Assembly (NCBI GenBank): GCA_963710535.1
Contig: CAVQAW010000010.1
Location: forward strand, 496,001 to 560,000
From: Pelagihabitans sp963710535
GTDB taxonomy: Bacteria > Bacteroidota > Bacteroidia > Flavobacteriales > Flavobacteriaceae
Length of the DNA stretch: 64,000 bases
Direction: 5' to 3'
A program made the translations under genes and the position numbers. Positions 24,495-32,642 of this stretch are shown piece by piece. Numbering within the stretch: the first letter of the stretch is position 1; the number at the start of each line of letters is the position of its first letter. A model generated the notes under the pieces. The model ran no database searches. It saw only the letters and a list, made by a program, of their open reading frames with translations, and was not told where the DNA came from.

Positions 24495-25843
24495 TTTTTT
24501 TGGGCCTTTGCCATGTCGTTGGTCGGTTGATAATAGTTCGGGGGGAAGCCATTCAGCTGTCTCCATAACTCGAACCAAATGGGCACATCCTCCAAAAGGG
24601 CGATGGTATATGCGCCAGAGCCCACTCGGATGTCTTTCGGCCACGGATGGTCACTGGGGTCGGGGGCCAGAAGCACCCTATACTTGCCATTGGCACTGAT
24701 AAAAGTTTCGATGGCAACCACCTTGCCCCCATAGGTGCCATAAGAGACATTGGGCCATCCGCTAAAGACGATCGCGGGCCAACCATCGAACTGAATGCGC
24801 ACTTGTTCCCCCAAGTGCATCAAGGGCAGATCTAATGGCTCAACAAAAGTCTCTACCGCAAGATCGTAATCTGAGGGCATGATGCCTACCAATTGATCGC
24901 CTTCTTTAAAAGTCTCACCGATACCGCCCTGTATGGCTTTGTTGATGAAACCGTTTTGTGGCGCCCTTATGTAGTACATATCATTGCGCATTGAATAGTT
25001 GGTGAACTCGTTCTCCAGCTTGGTCACCTGTGCTTCCGAATCGTATTGGTTCGACTGGGCGGTGAACATATCGCTCTGCGCCTTCGATATCTTATCTGTG
25101 TATTCGGCTTGGGTTCGGTTGATTTCGACTTCAGCGTTGATCACTTCGTTTTTGGCGGCCAAAAGCTTGTTTTGTTGCGATATCAATTTGGCCTGGGTTT
25201 CCTGTAACTTCAACCGCTTTTCCTCTACATCGGTCACCGCTTTCAAGCCTTCTTTTTCAAGTTGCACCACCCGATCATATTGGCGTTCGGCTATGGTAAT
25301 GTTCGTTTTTGCAGCCTCCAGATCAATGCTGTCGCTCTGTACCTTGAGAATGGCCTGTAACAGCTTGTTTTTTGCCTGTTCCAGCTTCATTCCCCTTTCC
25401 ATACCAAGTGCGGAAATCTGGGTATTGAGTGCCCCAACCTTGTTCTCATAGGAAGATACCGCGGCAGATTTAGCCTTGATCTGTTGCCCGGTACGCTCCA
25501 CCAAACGAGGATCGAAGTATTCGTTTTTGATCTCGGATATAAAGAGTATGGTATCTCCCTTTTTTACATAATCTCCCTCACGTACGAACCATTTCTCAAT
25601 TCGCCCGGGAATTGGCGATTGTACGGTCTGGGGACGTTGGTCTGGGGTTAAAGTGGTAAGGTAACCTTCCCCTGAAACATTCTGAGTCCATGGTAAAAAA
25701 AGCACGATAAAGCCCACAATGGTAAAGCCCAACAAAAATTGGTTGAAATGCTTGTAGTGTTTCTTATGAAAAACGATTTTTCCTGACTTGTACCCAGTAA
25801 GGTCGACCGTTCTATTGAGCTTATTGTTCGAGATGTTCAGCAT
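24491..25843 (-). CDS. HlyD family periplasmic adaptor (membrane fusion protein)
   Basis: 450 aa. One N-terminal membrane helix (about residues 36-52) is followed by a biotinyl-lipoyl-like half (P-I-P-G-R-I-E-K-W-F-V-R-E-G-D-Y-V-K-K-G-D), a long coiled coil of about 180 residues and the second lipoyl half (I-R-A-P-Q-N-G-F-I-N-K-A) with a beta-barrel end. This is the adaptor of type I secretion or ABC efflux systems. The gene is 6 nt after the ABC gene and overlaps tolC by 4 nt, so the three products should form one tripartite machine. Confidence 0.92.
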   Translation of the reverse strand: MLNISNNKLNRTVDLTGYKSGKIVFHKKHYKHFNQFLLGFTIVGFIVLFLPWTQNVSGEGYLTTLTPDQRPQTVQSPIPGRIEKWFVREGDYVKKGDTILFISEIKNEYFDPRLVERTGQQIKAKSAAVSSYENKVGALNTQISALGMERGMKLEQAKNKLLQAILKVQSDSIDLEAAKTNITIAERQYDRVVQLEKEGLKAVTDVEEKRLKLQETQAKLISQQNKLLAAKNEVINAEVEINRTQAEYTDKISKAQSDMFTAQSNQYDSEAQVTKLENEFTNYSMRNDMYYIRAPQNGFINKAIQGGIGETFKEGDQLVGIMPSDYDLAVETFVEPLDLPLMHLGEQVRIQFDGWPAIVFSGWPNVSYGTYGGKVVAIETFISANGKYRVLLAPDPSDHPWPKDIRVGSGAYTIALLEDVPIWFELWRQLNGFPPNYYQPTNDMAKAQKK

Positions 25844-25849
25844 AATCTT

Positions 25850-27517
25850 TTAATTTTCGTTGATGATCTTCCCATTTTCAATGGTAATGATCCTACTGCA
25901 GCCTTCCATCCATTTGGGGTTTTGACTCACCACAAGAAGTGCCCAACCATTGATGGGATCGGTCAGGAAACGCATAATTTCATTGGCCTCCCGTTCATCA
26001 AATTGGTTGAGGGGATCTTTCAAAATCAGCAACTTGGGTCGCCGGATGATACTTCTGGCCAAAACTATTTTTTTGGAAACCGTGTAGGGAATTTGTTTTC
26101 CCTCCGGGTAAATGACCGTTTTGATGCCTTTGGGCTGTTCTTTCACAAATTGCGTGAGGCCCGTTTTTTCCAAGGCCCAATAAATATCTTCACTGGATAC
26201 CGAAGAATCCCCGAAAGTAATATTGTCTTCCAAGGTGCCTTCGAAAGGGGATTCTTCAGACAATGACTGTCCCAAATAAGAGCGGTAGTCATTTAGATGC
26301 AATCCTTTCAATGACACATTGTTGACATAAATATTTCCTGAAGTGGGTTCAATAATTCCGGCGATAAGCCTCAATAAAGTAGATTTCCCAGATCCACTTG
26401 ACCCTTGGATCAATATTTTACAGCTGGGGGTGATGGTCAAGGAAACATCATCCAATATTTTCTTGCTGCCATCAGGCACATGATAGTTCACACGATCCAA
26501 TTCCAAGGTAAATCCCTCGCCAGGCTTAAAGGGGCGTTCCCCTTCCTGGGGCTCCAATTCCTTATCTACCACTTGGCCCAATTTTTCAAGCGAAGTGAGC
26601 ACATCATAAATCGATTCGAGGCCCAAAATCAATTTTTCCACCGAAGCGATCACCAAGAGGATAATCAGTTCCGCAGCCACAAACTGCCCGATGTTCATTT
26701 CCTGGTTCAACACCAAAAGGCCCCCGATCAACAAAAGTCCCGCGGTGACCAAGACCTTAAACCCGACCATTTGGACAAACTGAATGACCAGGATGCGGAA
26801 GTGGCTCTCCCTAGCGGTCAAATAGCTTGCCACCAAAGTATCGTTCTTATCGATGGCATGACTGGTTTTGCCCGATAATTTAAACCCTATAATCGACCGT
26901 GCCACTTCTTGGATCCAATGGGCAACCTTGTATTTGTTTTTGGATTCGTCCAGACTGGTTTCCAAACCACGCCGGGCGGTAAACTTGAACACCACATAGA
27001 TCAGGACGAGCAGGAGCATGCCATAGATGATAAAAAATGGATGATAGAACGACAACAGGATAAGTCCGAAAATAATCTGGAGGAAAGCGGCTGGAAAATC
27101 GACCAAAATTTTCGCCAATCCCTTTTGCACGGTAAGCGTATCAAAAAATCTGTTGGCCAATTCCGGAGGATAATAATTGCGCAGTTCGCTCATTTTTATC
27201 TTAGGGAAGCGATAGGCGAATTCAAATGAAGCCCTTGTGAATATCTTTTGTTGCATGTTCTCAATGATCCTCATCTGCATCAATTGCAGAATGCCACCGA
27301 AAGCCACTGCCAAGGTCACCAAGATAACCAGAACAACCCATGAAGTACTTACCTGTGCCCCTTGTATCAGGTTGATGATGGCCTGAATGCCCAGTGGAAG
27401 CGAAAGGTTTACCAAACCGGCAAAAATGGCGTAGTAAAACACTTGAAGAACGTCTTTTCGGTCTAATTTAAGCAAGCCGAGCAAGCGTTGCCAGGGGGTT
27501 AGCATTGGTTTAGCCAT
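25850..27517 (-). CDS. ABC exporter half-transporter with a degenerate ATPase domain
   Basis: 555 aa with about six membrane helices (residues 20-310) and a nucleotide-binding domain (335-555), as in type I secretion ATPases; no N-terminal peptidase domain. Walker A is intact (G-S-S-G-S-G-K-S-T, 372-380). The signature L-S-G-G-Q is replaced by Y-T-V-S-K (478-482), Walker B reads L-L-I-L-K-D-P so the normal D-E pair is K500-D501, the D-loop is L-N-Q-F-D, and the H-loop His is Gln (Q532). Hydrolysis should be weak or need a partner. The start overlaps the tetR stop by 8 nt. Flavobacteria carry similar operons; whether they share the same losses must be checked. Confidence 0.88.
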   Translation of the reverse strand: MAKPMLTPWQRLLGLLKLDRKDVLQVFYYAIFAGLVNLSLPLGIQAIINLIQGAQVSTSWVVLVILVTLAVAFGGILQLMQMRIIENMQQKIFTRASFEFAYRFPKIKMSELRNYYPPELANRFFDTLTVQKGLAKILVDFPAAFLQIIFGLILLSFYHPFFIIYGMLLLVLIYVVFKFTARRGLETSLDESKNKYKVAHWIQEVARSIIGFKLSGKTSHAIDKNDTLVASYLTARESHFRILVIQFVQMVGFKVLVTAGLLLIGGLLVLNQEMNIGQFVAAELIILLVIASVEKLILGLESIYDVLTSLEKLGQVVDKELEPQEGERPFKPGEGFTLELDRVNYHVPDGSKKILDDVSLTITPSCKILIQGSSGSGKSTLLRLIAGIIEPTSGNIYVNNVSLKGLHLNDYRSYLGQSLSEESPFEGTLEDNITFGDSSVSSEDIYWALEKTGLTQFVKEQPKGIKTVIYPEGKQIPYTVSKKIVLARSIIRRPKLLILKDPLNQFDEREANEIMRFLTDPINGWALLVVSQNPKWMEGCSRIITIENGKIINEN

Positions 27518-28196
27518 TGGTTTTTAGGTTTAAGGCATTGAAAACTAGGTCGGTCAAAAATTGGGTCGGACTGATGGCATCATTGCAATCGGTCATGGAG
27601 GAAAAATGTTCCTTCAAAAAATATTGGTGAAGTGCGCCTTCCACAATGGTACTTGCCAAACTTGAAGGATAGGGATAGTTGGGGTCTACACCAACGATCA
27701 TGTCGCTGATACGTCTTACCAACCTTTTATAGATGACAAAGTAACCCTCCTTATTTTCCGCATCCACTTCTTTCGTCAAGTACGACTTGGAGTATTCATT
27801 GATCACTATTTTGTTGAGCAAAACCTCGTTTACATGTGAAACGGACCGATCCTCTTCAGTGGCGCTGGTAATGATTTCAAGCGCCCGTTTCAATTTCTCC
27901 TCGGCATTCGAGATACTGTTGGTCGCGAAAACCAGTTTGTATTCCAGCCATCCCCAATACCAGGAAGCCAAATAAAGCAGGAGCTTATGCTTACTTTCAA
28001 AATAACGGTATATGGAACTTTCGTTGGAACTGATTTTTTCCCCCAATTTTTTAAAGGTGAATTTATCGAAGCCCATCTCAAAGATCATATTAATACCATG
28101 TTCTATAATCCTTTTACCCAAATCTGAGGATTGGGGATCCTTTACATAGATCTTGTCGTTGATATCGATTTTTACCGTTTGTAATAAATGATCCAT
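27510..28196 (-). CDS. TetR family transcriptional regulator
   Basis: 228 aa. The DNA-binding helix-turn-helix lies at about residues 28-75: G-I-N-M-I-F-E-M-G-F-D-K-F-T-F-K-K-L-G-E-K-I-S-S-N-E-S-S-I-Y-R-Y-F-E, the usual TetR N-terminal pattern. The C-terminal part is a helical ligand domain without recognised specificity. It is the first gene of the export operon and overlaps the ABC gene by 8 nt, so it is cotranscribed and probably represses its own operon. Two palindromic sites sit in its own leader (28222-28257). Confidence 0.9.
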   Translation of the reverse strand: MDHLLQTVKIDINDKIYVKDPQSSDLGKRIIEHGINMIFEMGFDKFTFKKLGEKISSNESSIYRYFESKHKLLLYLASWYWGWLEYKLVFATNSISNAEEKLKRALEIITSATEEDRSVSHVNEVLLNKIVINEYSKSYLTKEVDAENKEGYFVIYKRLVRRISDMIVGVDPNYPYPSSLASTIVEGALHQYFLKEHFSSMTDCNDAISPTQFLTDLVFNALNLKTNG

Positions 28197-28221
28197 TAGA
28201 TTTTATTTGAAACCGCTAAAA

Positions 28222-28257
28222 TAATAGTTTTACTATTAATATGTAATAGTTTAACTA
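28222..28257. promoter_or_regulatory. Two tandem palindromes, candidate TetR operators
   Basis: TAATAGT-TTT-ACTATTA (28222-28238) and TAGTT-T-AACTA (28247-28257), embedded in two copies of a TAATAGTTT-type sequence whose centres are 22 bp apart. They lie between the tetR ATG (28196) and a TACTTTCG box (28266-28273, minus strand). Blocking them would stop transcription of tetR and the efflux genes. Confidence 0.55.
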
Positions 28258-28333
28258 ATTTTTAACGAAAGTACTACTTTCTAAATTGAAAATATTCCTA
28301 TTTTCGTAAAATAAAAGGTCAATCATTACGAAT

Positions 28334-28726
28334 ATGGGAAAATTAACCTTCTTTTTGCTTTTTATCATAGGTATTTTACCGATGCAAGGCCAACAAGCCG
28401 GTGCTTTTGTTATTGAGGGTTTTCAAAAGATGGAAACCGGTTCTCCTATGACGAACTATGAAATCAACCTTCCCGTGAATCAAGTCGTCGCCATTATGGG
28501 TGGTCTGAAAGATTGGGATGGAATGAACGATTATTTTAATTTTTTTGGGAGCAAGCTTATTATCGAAAGCAGGGATGTTGGCCTCGATGGTATCACTTAT
28601 TTGGTATTGAGAAGGGAAGATGGCCTGAATTTTTTTGATCTTTTTCCCACTTTGAGAGCCAAATTCATTCCTTCCCACCATATCGAATTTAGGCAAAGGG
28701 AAAGTTGGCGCAAGGAATCAGATTGA
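28334..28726 (+). CDS. Hypothetical secreted protein
   Basis: 130 aa. A signal peptide M-G-K-L-T-F-F-L-L-F-I-I-G-I-L-P-M-Q-G-Q ends about residue 20. The mature part has no family I recognise; it contains M-G-G-L-K-D-W-D-G-M-N-D-Y-F-N-F-F-G near residue 55 and looks mixed alpha/beta. It lies divergent from the tetR operon across the operator region and 45 nt before the next secreted protein, so the two may be cotranscribed and could be controlled by the same TetR. Confidence 0.65.
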   Translation: MGKLTFFLLFIIGILPMQGQQAGAFVIEGFQKMETGSPMTNYEINLPVNQVVAIMGGLKDWDGMNDYFNFFGSKLIIESRDVGLDGITYLVLRREDGLNFFDLFPTLRAKFIPSHHIEFRQRESWRKESD

Positions 28727-28771
28727 CCATTCCATGGAAGGAATTCATTGTTTAACCTTAAATAATCAGAT

Positions 28772-29134
28772 ATGAAAAAAGTACTATTGTGTTTGATGTT
28801 TTTACTGACAGGGATTTCACTAAGTGCCCAAGAGGTTCGAAATTCGGTCTCCGTCGGTGACCTTATGGTCATCCAAAAGCCCGAAGGATTCGATTTTACG
28901 CATATACAATTTCCACGAAGGAACATCATTATCAAACAGGGAGGCATTGCCAATATGAAAAGTCTTTATGGTCAGAAAGTATTGGTAACCGAAGTCAATG
29001 GTATTCCTGACGGGAATATCGAAGTTGTTTTAAAACTCGTGAACGGACGGCGATTTTTCGGCTATCTGCCTTCCGTCAAGGCCGATTTGGATCTGGCATT
29101 GGCGGCTGGGGAACTAACGCCTGCGCAACCGTAA
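28772..29134 (+). CDS. Hypothetical secreted protein
   Basis: 120 aa. Signal peptide M-K-K-V-L-L-C-L-M-F-L-L-T-G-I-S-L-S-A-Q (residues 1-20), then a mostly beta-stranded mature part of about 100 residues (I-I-I-K-Q-G-G-I-A-N-M-K-S-L-Y-G-Q-K-V-L). No domain recognised. It follows the previous secreted protein by 45 nt. The two do not align clearly, so they are not obvious paralogues. Confidence 0.7.
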   Translation: MKKVLLCLMFLLTGISLSAQEVRNSVSVGDLMVIQKPEGFDFTHIQFPRRNIIIKQGGIANMKSLYGQKVLVTEVNGIPDGNIEVVLKLVNGRRFFGYLPSVKADLDLALAAGELTPAQP

Positions 29135-29175
29135 CGGAAGCAAGAACTGGCCAATCGGTAACCTAAAAATACCTA

Positions 29176-29189
29176 GCTTGGCGCCAAGC
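29176..29189. repeat. Perfect 14-bp palindrome
   Basis: GCTTGGC followed directly by GCCAAGC in the 123-nt gap between two small genes, 68 nt before the ATG at 29258. It could be a dimeric operator; no T-run follows, so it is not a standard terminator. Confidence 0.4.
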
Positions 29190-29257
29190 GCCCATCAATG
29201 CTATGGTAAAAGCCGTTCATTGAAAGAGGTGATTATTCTCCGAAAAAAACGTATTCC

Positions 29258-29578
29258 ATGTTATTATCCATACATAGAACATTGATAGAAGATATCAACG
29301 CGGCCAAGGCCGCGGGATATAGAGCCGCCTTTTTATTTCGCGACGGCCGAATCGTTTGCAGGGAATCAAATGAAGCCTATTCGGCAGAAGACTGCCAACT
29401 GGTGGAGTACTGCAGACATGAGGGCATGAACGATCCCGGCGATGCATCCATCTTGTTTTTGATTCGGTGCAACGATGGTCTAAAAGGATACCTAAGCAGT
29501 GCATACGGCCCATATTCCGATACCGAGCTGATCGATTTTGTAATGTCTTTGAAAAAAGCCGATGGCCCTATCCCTTAA
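29258..29578 (+). CDS. Small conserved protein of the so-called PRPP synthetase-like family
   Basis: 106 aa, no signal peptide. The pattern G-Y-x-x-x-F-x-F-x-x-G-x-I-x-C, then E-D-C-Q-L-V-E-Y-C-R-H-E-G-M-N-D-P-G-D-A-S-I-L-F, then G-L-K-G-Y-L-S-S-A-Y-G-P-Y-S-D resembles a family of about 100-aa Bacteroidota proteins often labelled phosphoribosylpyrophosphate synthetase in databases. It lacks the domains of a real PRPP synthetase, so that name should not be taken as function. It is 12 nt before the next gene and likely cotranscribed. Confidence 0.7.
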   Translation: MLLSIHRTLIEDINAAKAAGYRAAFLFRDGRIVCRESNEAYSAEDCQLVEYCRHEGMNDPGDASILFLIRCNDGLKGYLSSAYGPYSDTELIDFVMSLKKADGPIP

Positions 29579-29590
29579 ATTTAGATTGAT

Positions 29591-29908
29591 ATGATCTTAG
29601 TCCACATCCTTGCAAAGAACAACGAACAGGCCCTTGAAATAGTTGAGGTATTGACCGATAGAAAACTATTGCTCCATGCCATGCTTTTCGAAAAGACGGT
29701 CTATCAAAAAAATCCGGCTACCCGAAAACTTGAAGGCCTTGAACAAGTGATGGTGATGGGCAAGACAAAGGCACTGTTGTTCAATACCATCAACAAGTTG
29801 CTCCTTAAAAAATATCCGGATCATATGCCCATGCTCTATGCAGTGCCGATCATTTATATGGACGATGAACAAATTACAACCTTAAGGGCAAAAACTGCCA
29901 AGGTTTAG
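29591..29908 (+). CDS. CutA1-like small protein
   Basis: 105 aa. Length and predicted order of strands (M-I-L-V-H-I-L-A, then a helix with A-L-E-I-V-E-V-L, then V-M-V-M-G-K-T-K-A-L-L-F and a final Y-A-V-P-I-I-Y-M) resemble the ferredoxin-like fold of CutA1, a trimeric protein linked to divalent cation tolerance. The canonical CutA Cys/Trp-containing loop is not clear, so this is a distant member at best. It is 12 nt after the preceding gene and its 3' end faces the LysR gene. Confidence 0.5.
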   Translation: MILVHILAKNNEQALEIVEVLTDRKLLLHAMLFEKTVYQKNPATRKLEGLEQVMVMGKTKALLFNTINKLLLKKYPDHMPMLYAVPIIYMDDEQITTLRAKTAKV

Positions 29909-29924
29909 GTCAAATCCGCATCCA

Positions 29925-30842
29925 TCAATAATTGGCGATCCAGTCAAAATGCGATTCAATAATGGTTTGTTTATTCTCGATGAGGTACTCAAGGAAGGCT
30001 TTCGCTGCGGGAGATAGTTTTTTGCTCTCCAACCAAATCAGGTTCCAAGTCGTGCTTATGGGAAGACCGGGCATCGGTATGATTTGAAGGTCCCCATTCT
30101 TCAATTCGTTTTTGATCCCGATCAAGGGCGTGATCGAATATCCAAGTCCGGCCAACATCGCCTGCTTTACCGCCTCATTCGAGGTCAGCTCTATCTTCTT
30201 CTTAATCGGTATCCTAGATTTCGAAACAAATTTTTCCATGGCAAGTCGGGTAGCGGACCCTTGCTCCCTATAAATCAATGTCATGTTCCCCAAAGCCTTT
30301 TTCTGCATGGGCTCTTTTGATGCCTTTTTGCCCCCGACCAAGAAAAGTTTGTTTTCCATCAACGCAACGCAATTGACCTTAAGCTTTTTGGGCAATACAG
30401 ACACCAAGGCAAAATCCACTTCATTCTTTTCCAAGCTTTTGACCACTTTTGCCTTGTTCGTCACATCCATCACCAGTTCCACACCTTGATGTTTTCCTAT
30501 AAAATCGGTCAAAAAATAAGGCATCACATATTTTCCCGTTGAAACCACAGAGAGGGTAAGCCTGCCCGCCAGTTCCCCTTGATAAGAAAGCGTTTTGTAA
30601 TTGATCGCATATACTTCATTCAAGATCTTCTCGGCCGCAACCGCAATCTCCTTGCCGAAATCGGTGACGAAAAGTTGCCGACCAACCACTTCGGTCAACG
30701 GGATGGGAAACTGATCTTGAAAGTTTTTGAGCTGTATCGACACCGCGGGCTGGGTCAAAAACAGCTCCTCTGCGGCCTTCGTAATACTCTGTTTTTGGAC
30801 GATCTTGAGAAAGATCTGAAGTTGATGCAAAGTATAATGCAT
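29925..30842 (-). CDS. LysR family transcriptional regulator
   Basis: 305 aa, the typical length. The N-terminal winged helix-turn-helix is M-H-Y-T-L-H-Q-L-Q-I-F-L-K-I-V and S-I-T-K-A-A-E-E-L-F-L-T-Q-P-A-V-S, followed by the periplasmic-binding-like effector domain. The Q-L-Q-I-F-x-x-V start resembles the CbbR/CcmR/NdhR branch that controls carbon fixation or bicarbonate uptake genes. It is divergent from the isocitrate dehydrogenase gene, with 89 nt between them and an LTTR box (30852-30866) next to its start. It probably controls both directions. Confidence 0.9.
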   Translation of the reverse strand: MHYTLHQLQIFLKIVQKQSITKAAEELFLTQPAVSIQLKNFQDQFPIPLTEVVGRQLFVTDFGKEIAVAAEKILNEVYAINYKTLSYQGELAGRLTLSVVSTGKYVMPYFLTDFIGKHQGVELVMDVTNKAKVVKSLEKNEVDFALVSVLPKKLKVNCVALMENKLFLVGGKKASKEPMQKKALGNMTLIYREQGSATRLAMEKFVSKSRIPIKKKIELTSNEAVKQAMLAGLGYSITPLIGIKNELKNGDLQIIPMPGLPISTTWNLIWLESKKLSPAAKAFLEYLIENKQTIIESHFDWIANY

Positions 30843-30851
30843 TAATTTAAT

Positions 30852-30866
30852 TTATGTAAATCATAA
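30852..30866. promoter_or_regulatory. LysR-type binding box TTATG-N5-CATAA
   Basis: A perfect inverted repeat of 5-bp arms with 5-bp spacer, containing the T-N11-A pattern, starting 9 nt upstream of the lysR ATG. This is the classic location for autorepression and divergent activation of the icd-sbtA genes. Confidence 0.55.
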
Positions 30867-30931
30867 TAAATATATATAAAAATAAATAAACAAAACAATA
30901 GATCTTTGCCTCGAATCCAAAAAAAAATCAA

Positions 30932-32365
30932 ATGAACACCATTACGATTGCCAAGGGCGATGGAATAGGTCCAGAAATCATGGAGGCCACGCTGAAGGTC
31001 ATTATGGCCGCCGGAGCCCAGTTAAATATTGAGGAGATCGAAGTCGGGGAAAAGGTATACCTGGCCGGAAACACTGCAGGTATTTCAGCCTCGAGCTGGA
31101 ATTCGATACGAAAGAATAAAGTATTCTTAAAGGCACCGATTACAACGCCTCAAGGTGGCGGTTACAAAAGCCTTAACGTCACCACTCGAAAATTCTTGGG
31201 CCTGTATGCCAATGTGAGACCCTGCAAAAGCATGCATCCCTTTGTGAGCACCAAGCATCCCGAGATGGACTTGGTTATCATCAGGGAAAATGAGGAAGAC
31301 CTTTATGCGGGCATAGAACACCAACAGACCGATGAAGTGGTGCAATGTTTAAAACTGATCAGCAGACCGGGCTGTGAAAAAATTGTGAGATATGCTTTTG
31401 AATATGCCAAAAAGCACAATCGAAAAAAGGTCACCTGTTTTACAAAAGACAACATCATGAAGCAGACCGACGGTCTTTTTCATACAGTTTTCAACGAAAT
31501 CGCAGCGGAATATCCCGATATCGAAAACGAACACTGGATCATCGATATCGGGGCAGCAAAAATGGCAGATACCCCGGAGACCTTTGATGTGATCGTCATG
31601 CCCAACCTATACGGTGACATCCTTTCCGATGTTGCCGCCCAGATCACGGGATCGGTGGGCTTGGCAGGATCTGCCAACATCGGGGAGGAATGTGCCATGT
31701 TCGAAGCCATACATGGCTCGGCACCAAGGCGGGCGGGACAAAACCTTGCAAACCCATCGGGATTACTACAAGGTGCCATCATGATGCTGAACCATCTTGG
31801 GCAATCCCAAGTGGCCCAGAAAGTACAGAATGCTTGGTTAAAGACCATGGAAGAAGGCATCCATACCTACGATATTTTCAAACCGGGCATCAGCAATAAA
31901 AAGGTCGGGACACAAGAGTTTGCCCAGGCCGTTATCGATAACTTGGGCAAGGAGCCCAACATCCTTAGAAAAGTAACCTACCTGCAAGACAGTCCGCTAA
32001 AACTTCCGAAATATACCCGTAAACCGGCCGCAAAAAAGGAACTCTTGGGTATCGACCTGTTCGCCCATTGGCGGGGCATTCGGGCAGAAGAATTGGCAGA
32101 ACATCTCCAAACATTGAAAAGTGAGGCCCTCGAACTCACCATGATCACCAACAGGGGCATCAAAGTATGGCCCGATGGTTTCGAAGAGACCTTTTGCACA
32201 GACCATTGGCGCTGTAGATTCAGTGCAAAAAACGGAAGGATATCACAAGAGCACTTGCTTGGAATTTTGTCGGAGGCACACGAGAAAGGAATCGAAGTGA
32301 TCAAAACTGAAAATTTATATGCCTTTGAGGGCAAGCCAGCCTTTTCGTTAGGCCAAGGTCAATAA
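30932..32365 (+). CDS. icd: NADP-dependent isocitrate dehydrogenase, long form
   Basis: 477 aa. The first about 330 residues are an isocitrate/isopropylmalate dehydrogenase domain: G-D-G-I-G-P-E-I, the substrate arginines near R-E-N-E-E-D-L-Y-A-G-I, M-P-N-L-Y-G-D-I-L-S-D and E-A-I-H-G-S-A-P. A C-terminal domain of about 140 residues (G-I-D-L-F-A-H-W-R-G-I) is shared with the Thermus and Rickettsia type, which is larger than the E. coli enzyme. It oxidises isocitrate to 2-oxoglutarate + CO2 and makes NADPH. A GATCTTTG near-match to the -7 box lies at 30901-30908. It starts a run with two small genes and an SbtA transporter, under a divergent LysR regulator. Confidence 0.92.
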   Translation: MNTITIAKGDGIGPEIMEATLKVIMAAGAQLNIEEIEVGEKVYLAGNTAGISASSWNSIRKNKVFLKAPITTPQGGGYKSLNVTTRKFLGLYANVRPCKSMHPFVSTKHPEMDLVIIRENEEDLYAGIEHQQTDEVVQCLKLISRPGCEKIVRYAFEYAKKHNRKKVTCFTKDNIMKQTDGLFHTVFNEIAAEYPDIENEHWIIDIGAAKMADTPETFDVIVMPNLYGDILSDVAAQITGSVGLAGSANIGEECAMFEAIHGSAPRRAGQNLANPSGLLQGAIMMLNHLGQSQVAQKVQNAWLKTMEEGIHTYDIFKPGISNKKVGTQEFAQAVIDNLGKEPNILRKVTYLQDSPLKLPKYTRKPAAKKELLGIDLFAHWRGIRAEELAEHLQTLKSEALELTMITNRGIKVWPDGFEETFCTDHWRCRFSAKNGRISQEHLLGILSEAHEKGIEVIKTENLYAFEGKPAFSLGQGQ

Positions 32366-32382
32366 CAGAAAGAACCCTAAAA

Positions 32383-32556
32383 ATGAGAAATATGAATCCC
32401 ACCACATCACGACTGGCACTCGGCCTTACACTAACGGCCATTACAGTTTGCCTAGCCTACTCAATCGCCCACGAGTACATTTTTGTAGATCGCCTGTTGG
32501 CTTCTACTTCCATACTCTTATTCATCATCCTCATTCGAAGTCTGGAGAAAAAATAA
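32383..32556 (+). CDS. Small two-helix membrane protein
   Basis: 57 aa, starting M-R-N-M-N-P-T-T-S-R-L and ending L-I-R-S-L-E-K-K. Two hydrophobic segments (about residues 11-27 and 35-52) are joined by a short polar turn with H-E-Y-I-F-V-D-R. It lies 17 nt after icd and 86 nt before the next gene, in the same direction, and uses an ATG; M1 or M4 could be the start. It belongs to no family I know. The coding look and the placement inside an evident transcription unit support it as a real gene. Confidence 0.55.
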   Translation: MRNMNPTTSRLALGLTLTAITVCLAYSIAHEYIFVDRLLASTSILLFIILIRSLEKK

Positions 32557-32642
32557 GTTCAAAACCATCGGGGTTTGCCAAAGCAACACCTCTTTTTACA
32601 AACCTTAAAAACAATTAAATAAATTCATAAACTACATTAAAA

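Noticed and set aside
29591..29908. Secure CutA1 assignment
   Set aside because: The fold order fits, but key conserved loop residues are not visible, so only a CutA1-like label is kept.
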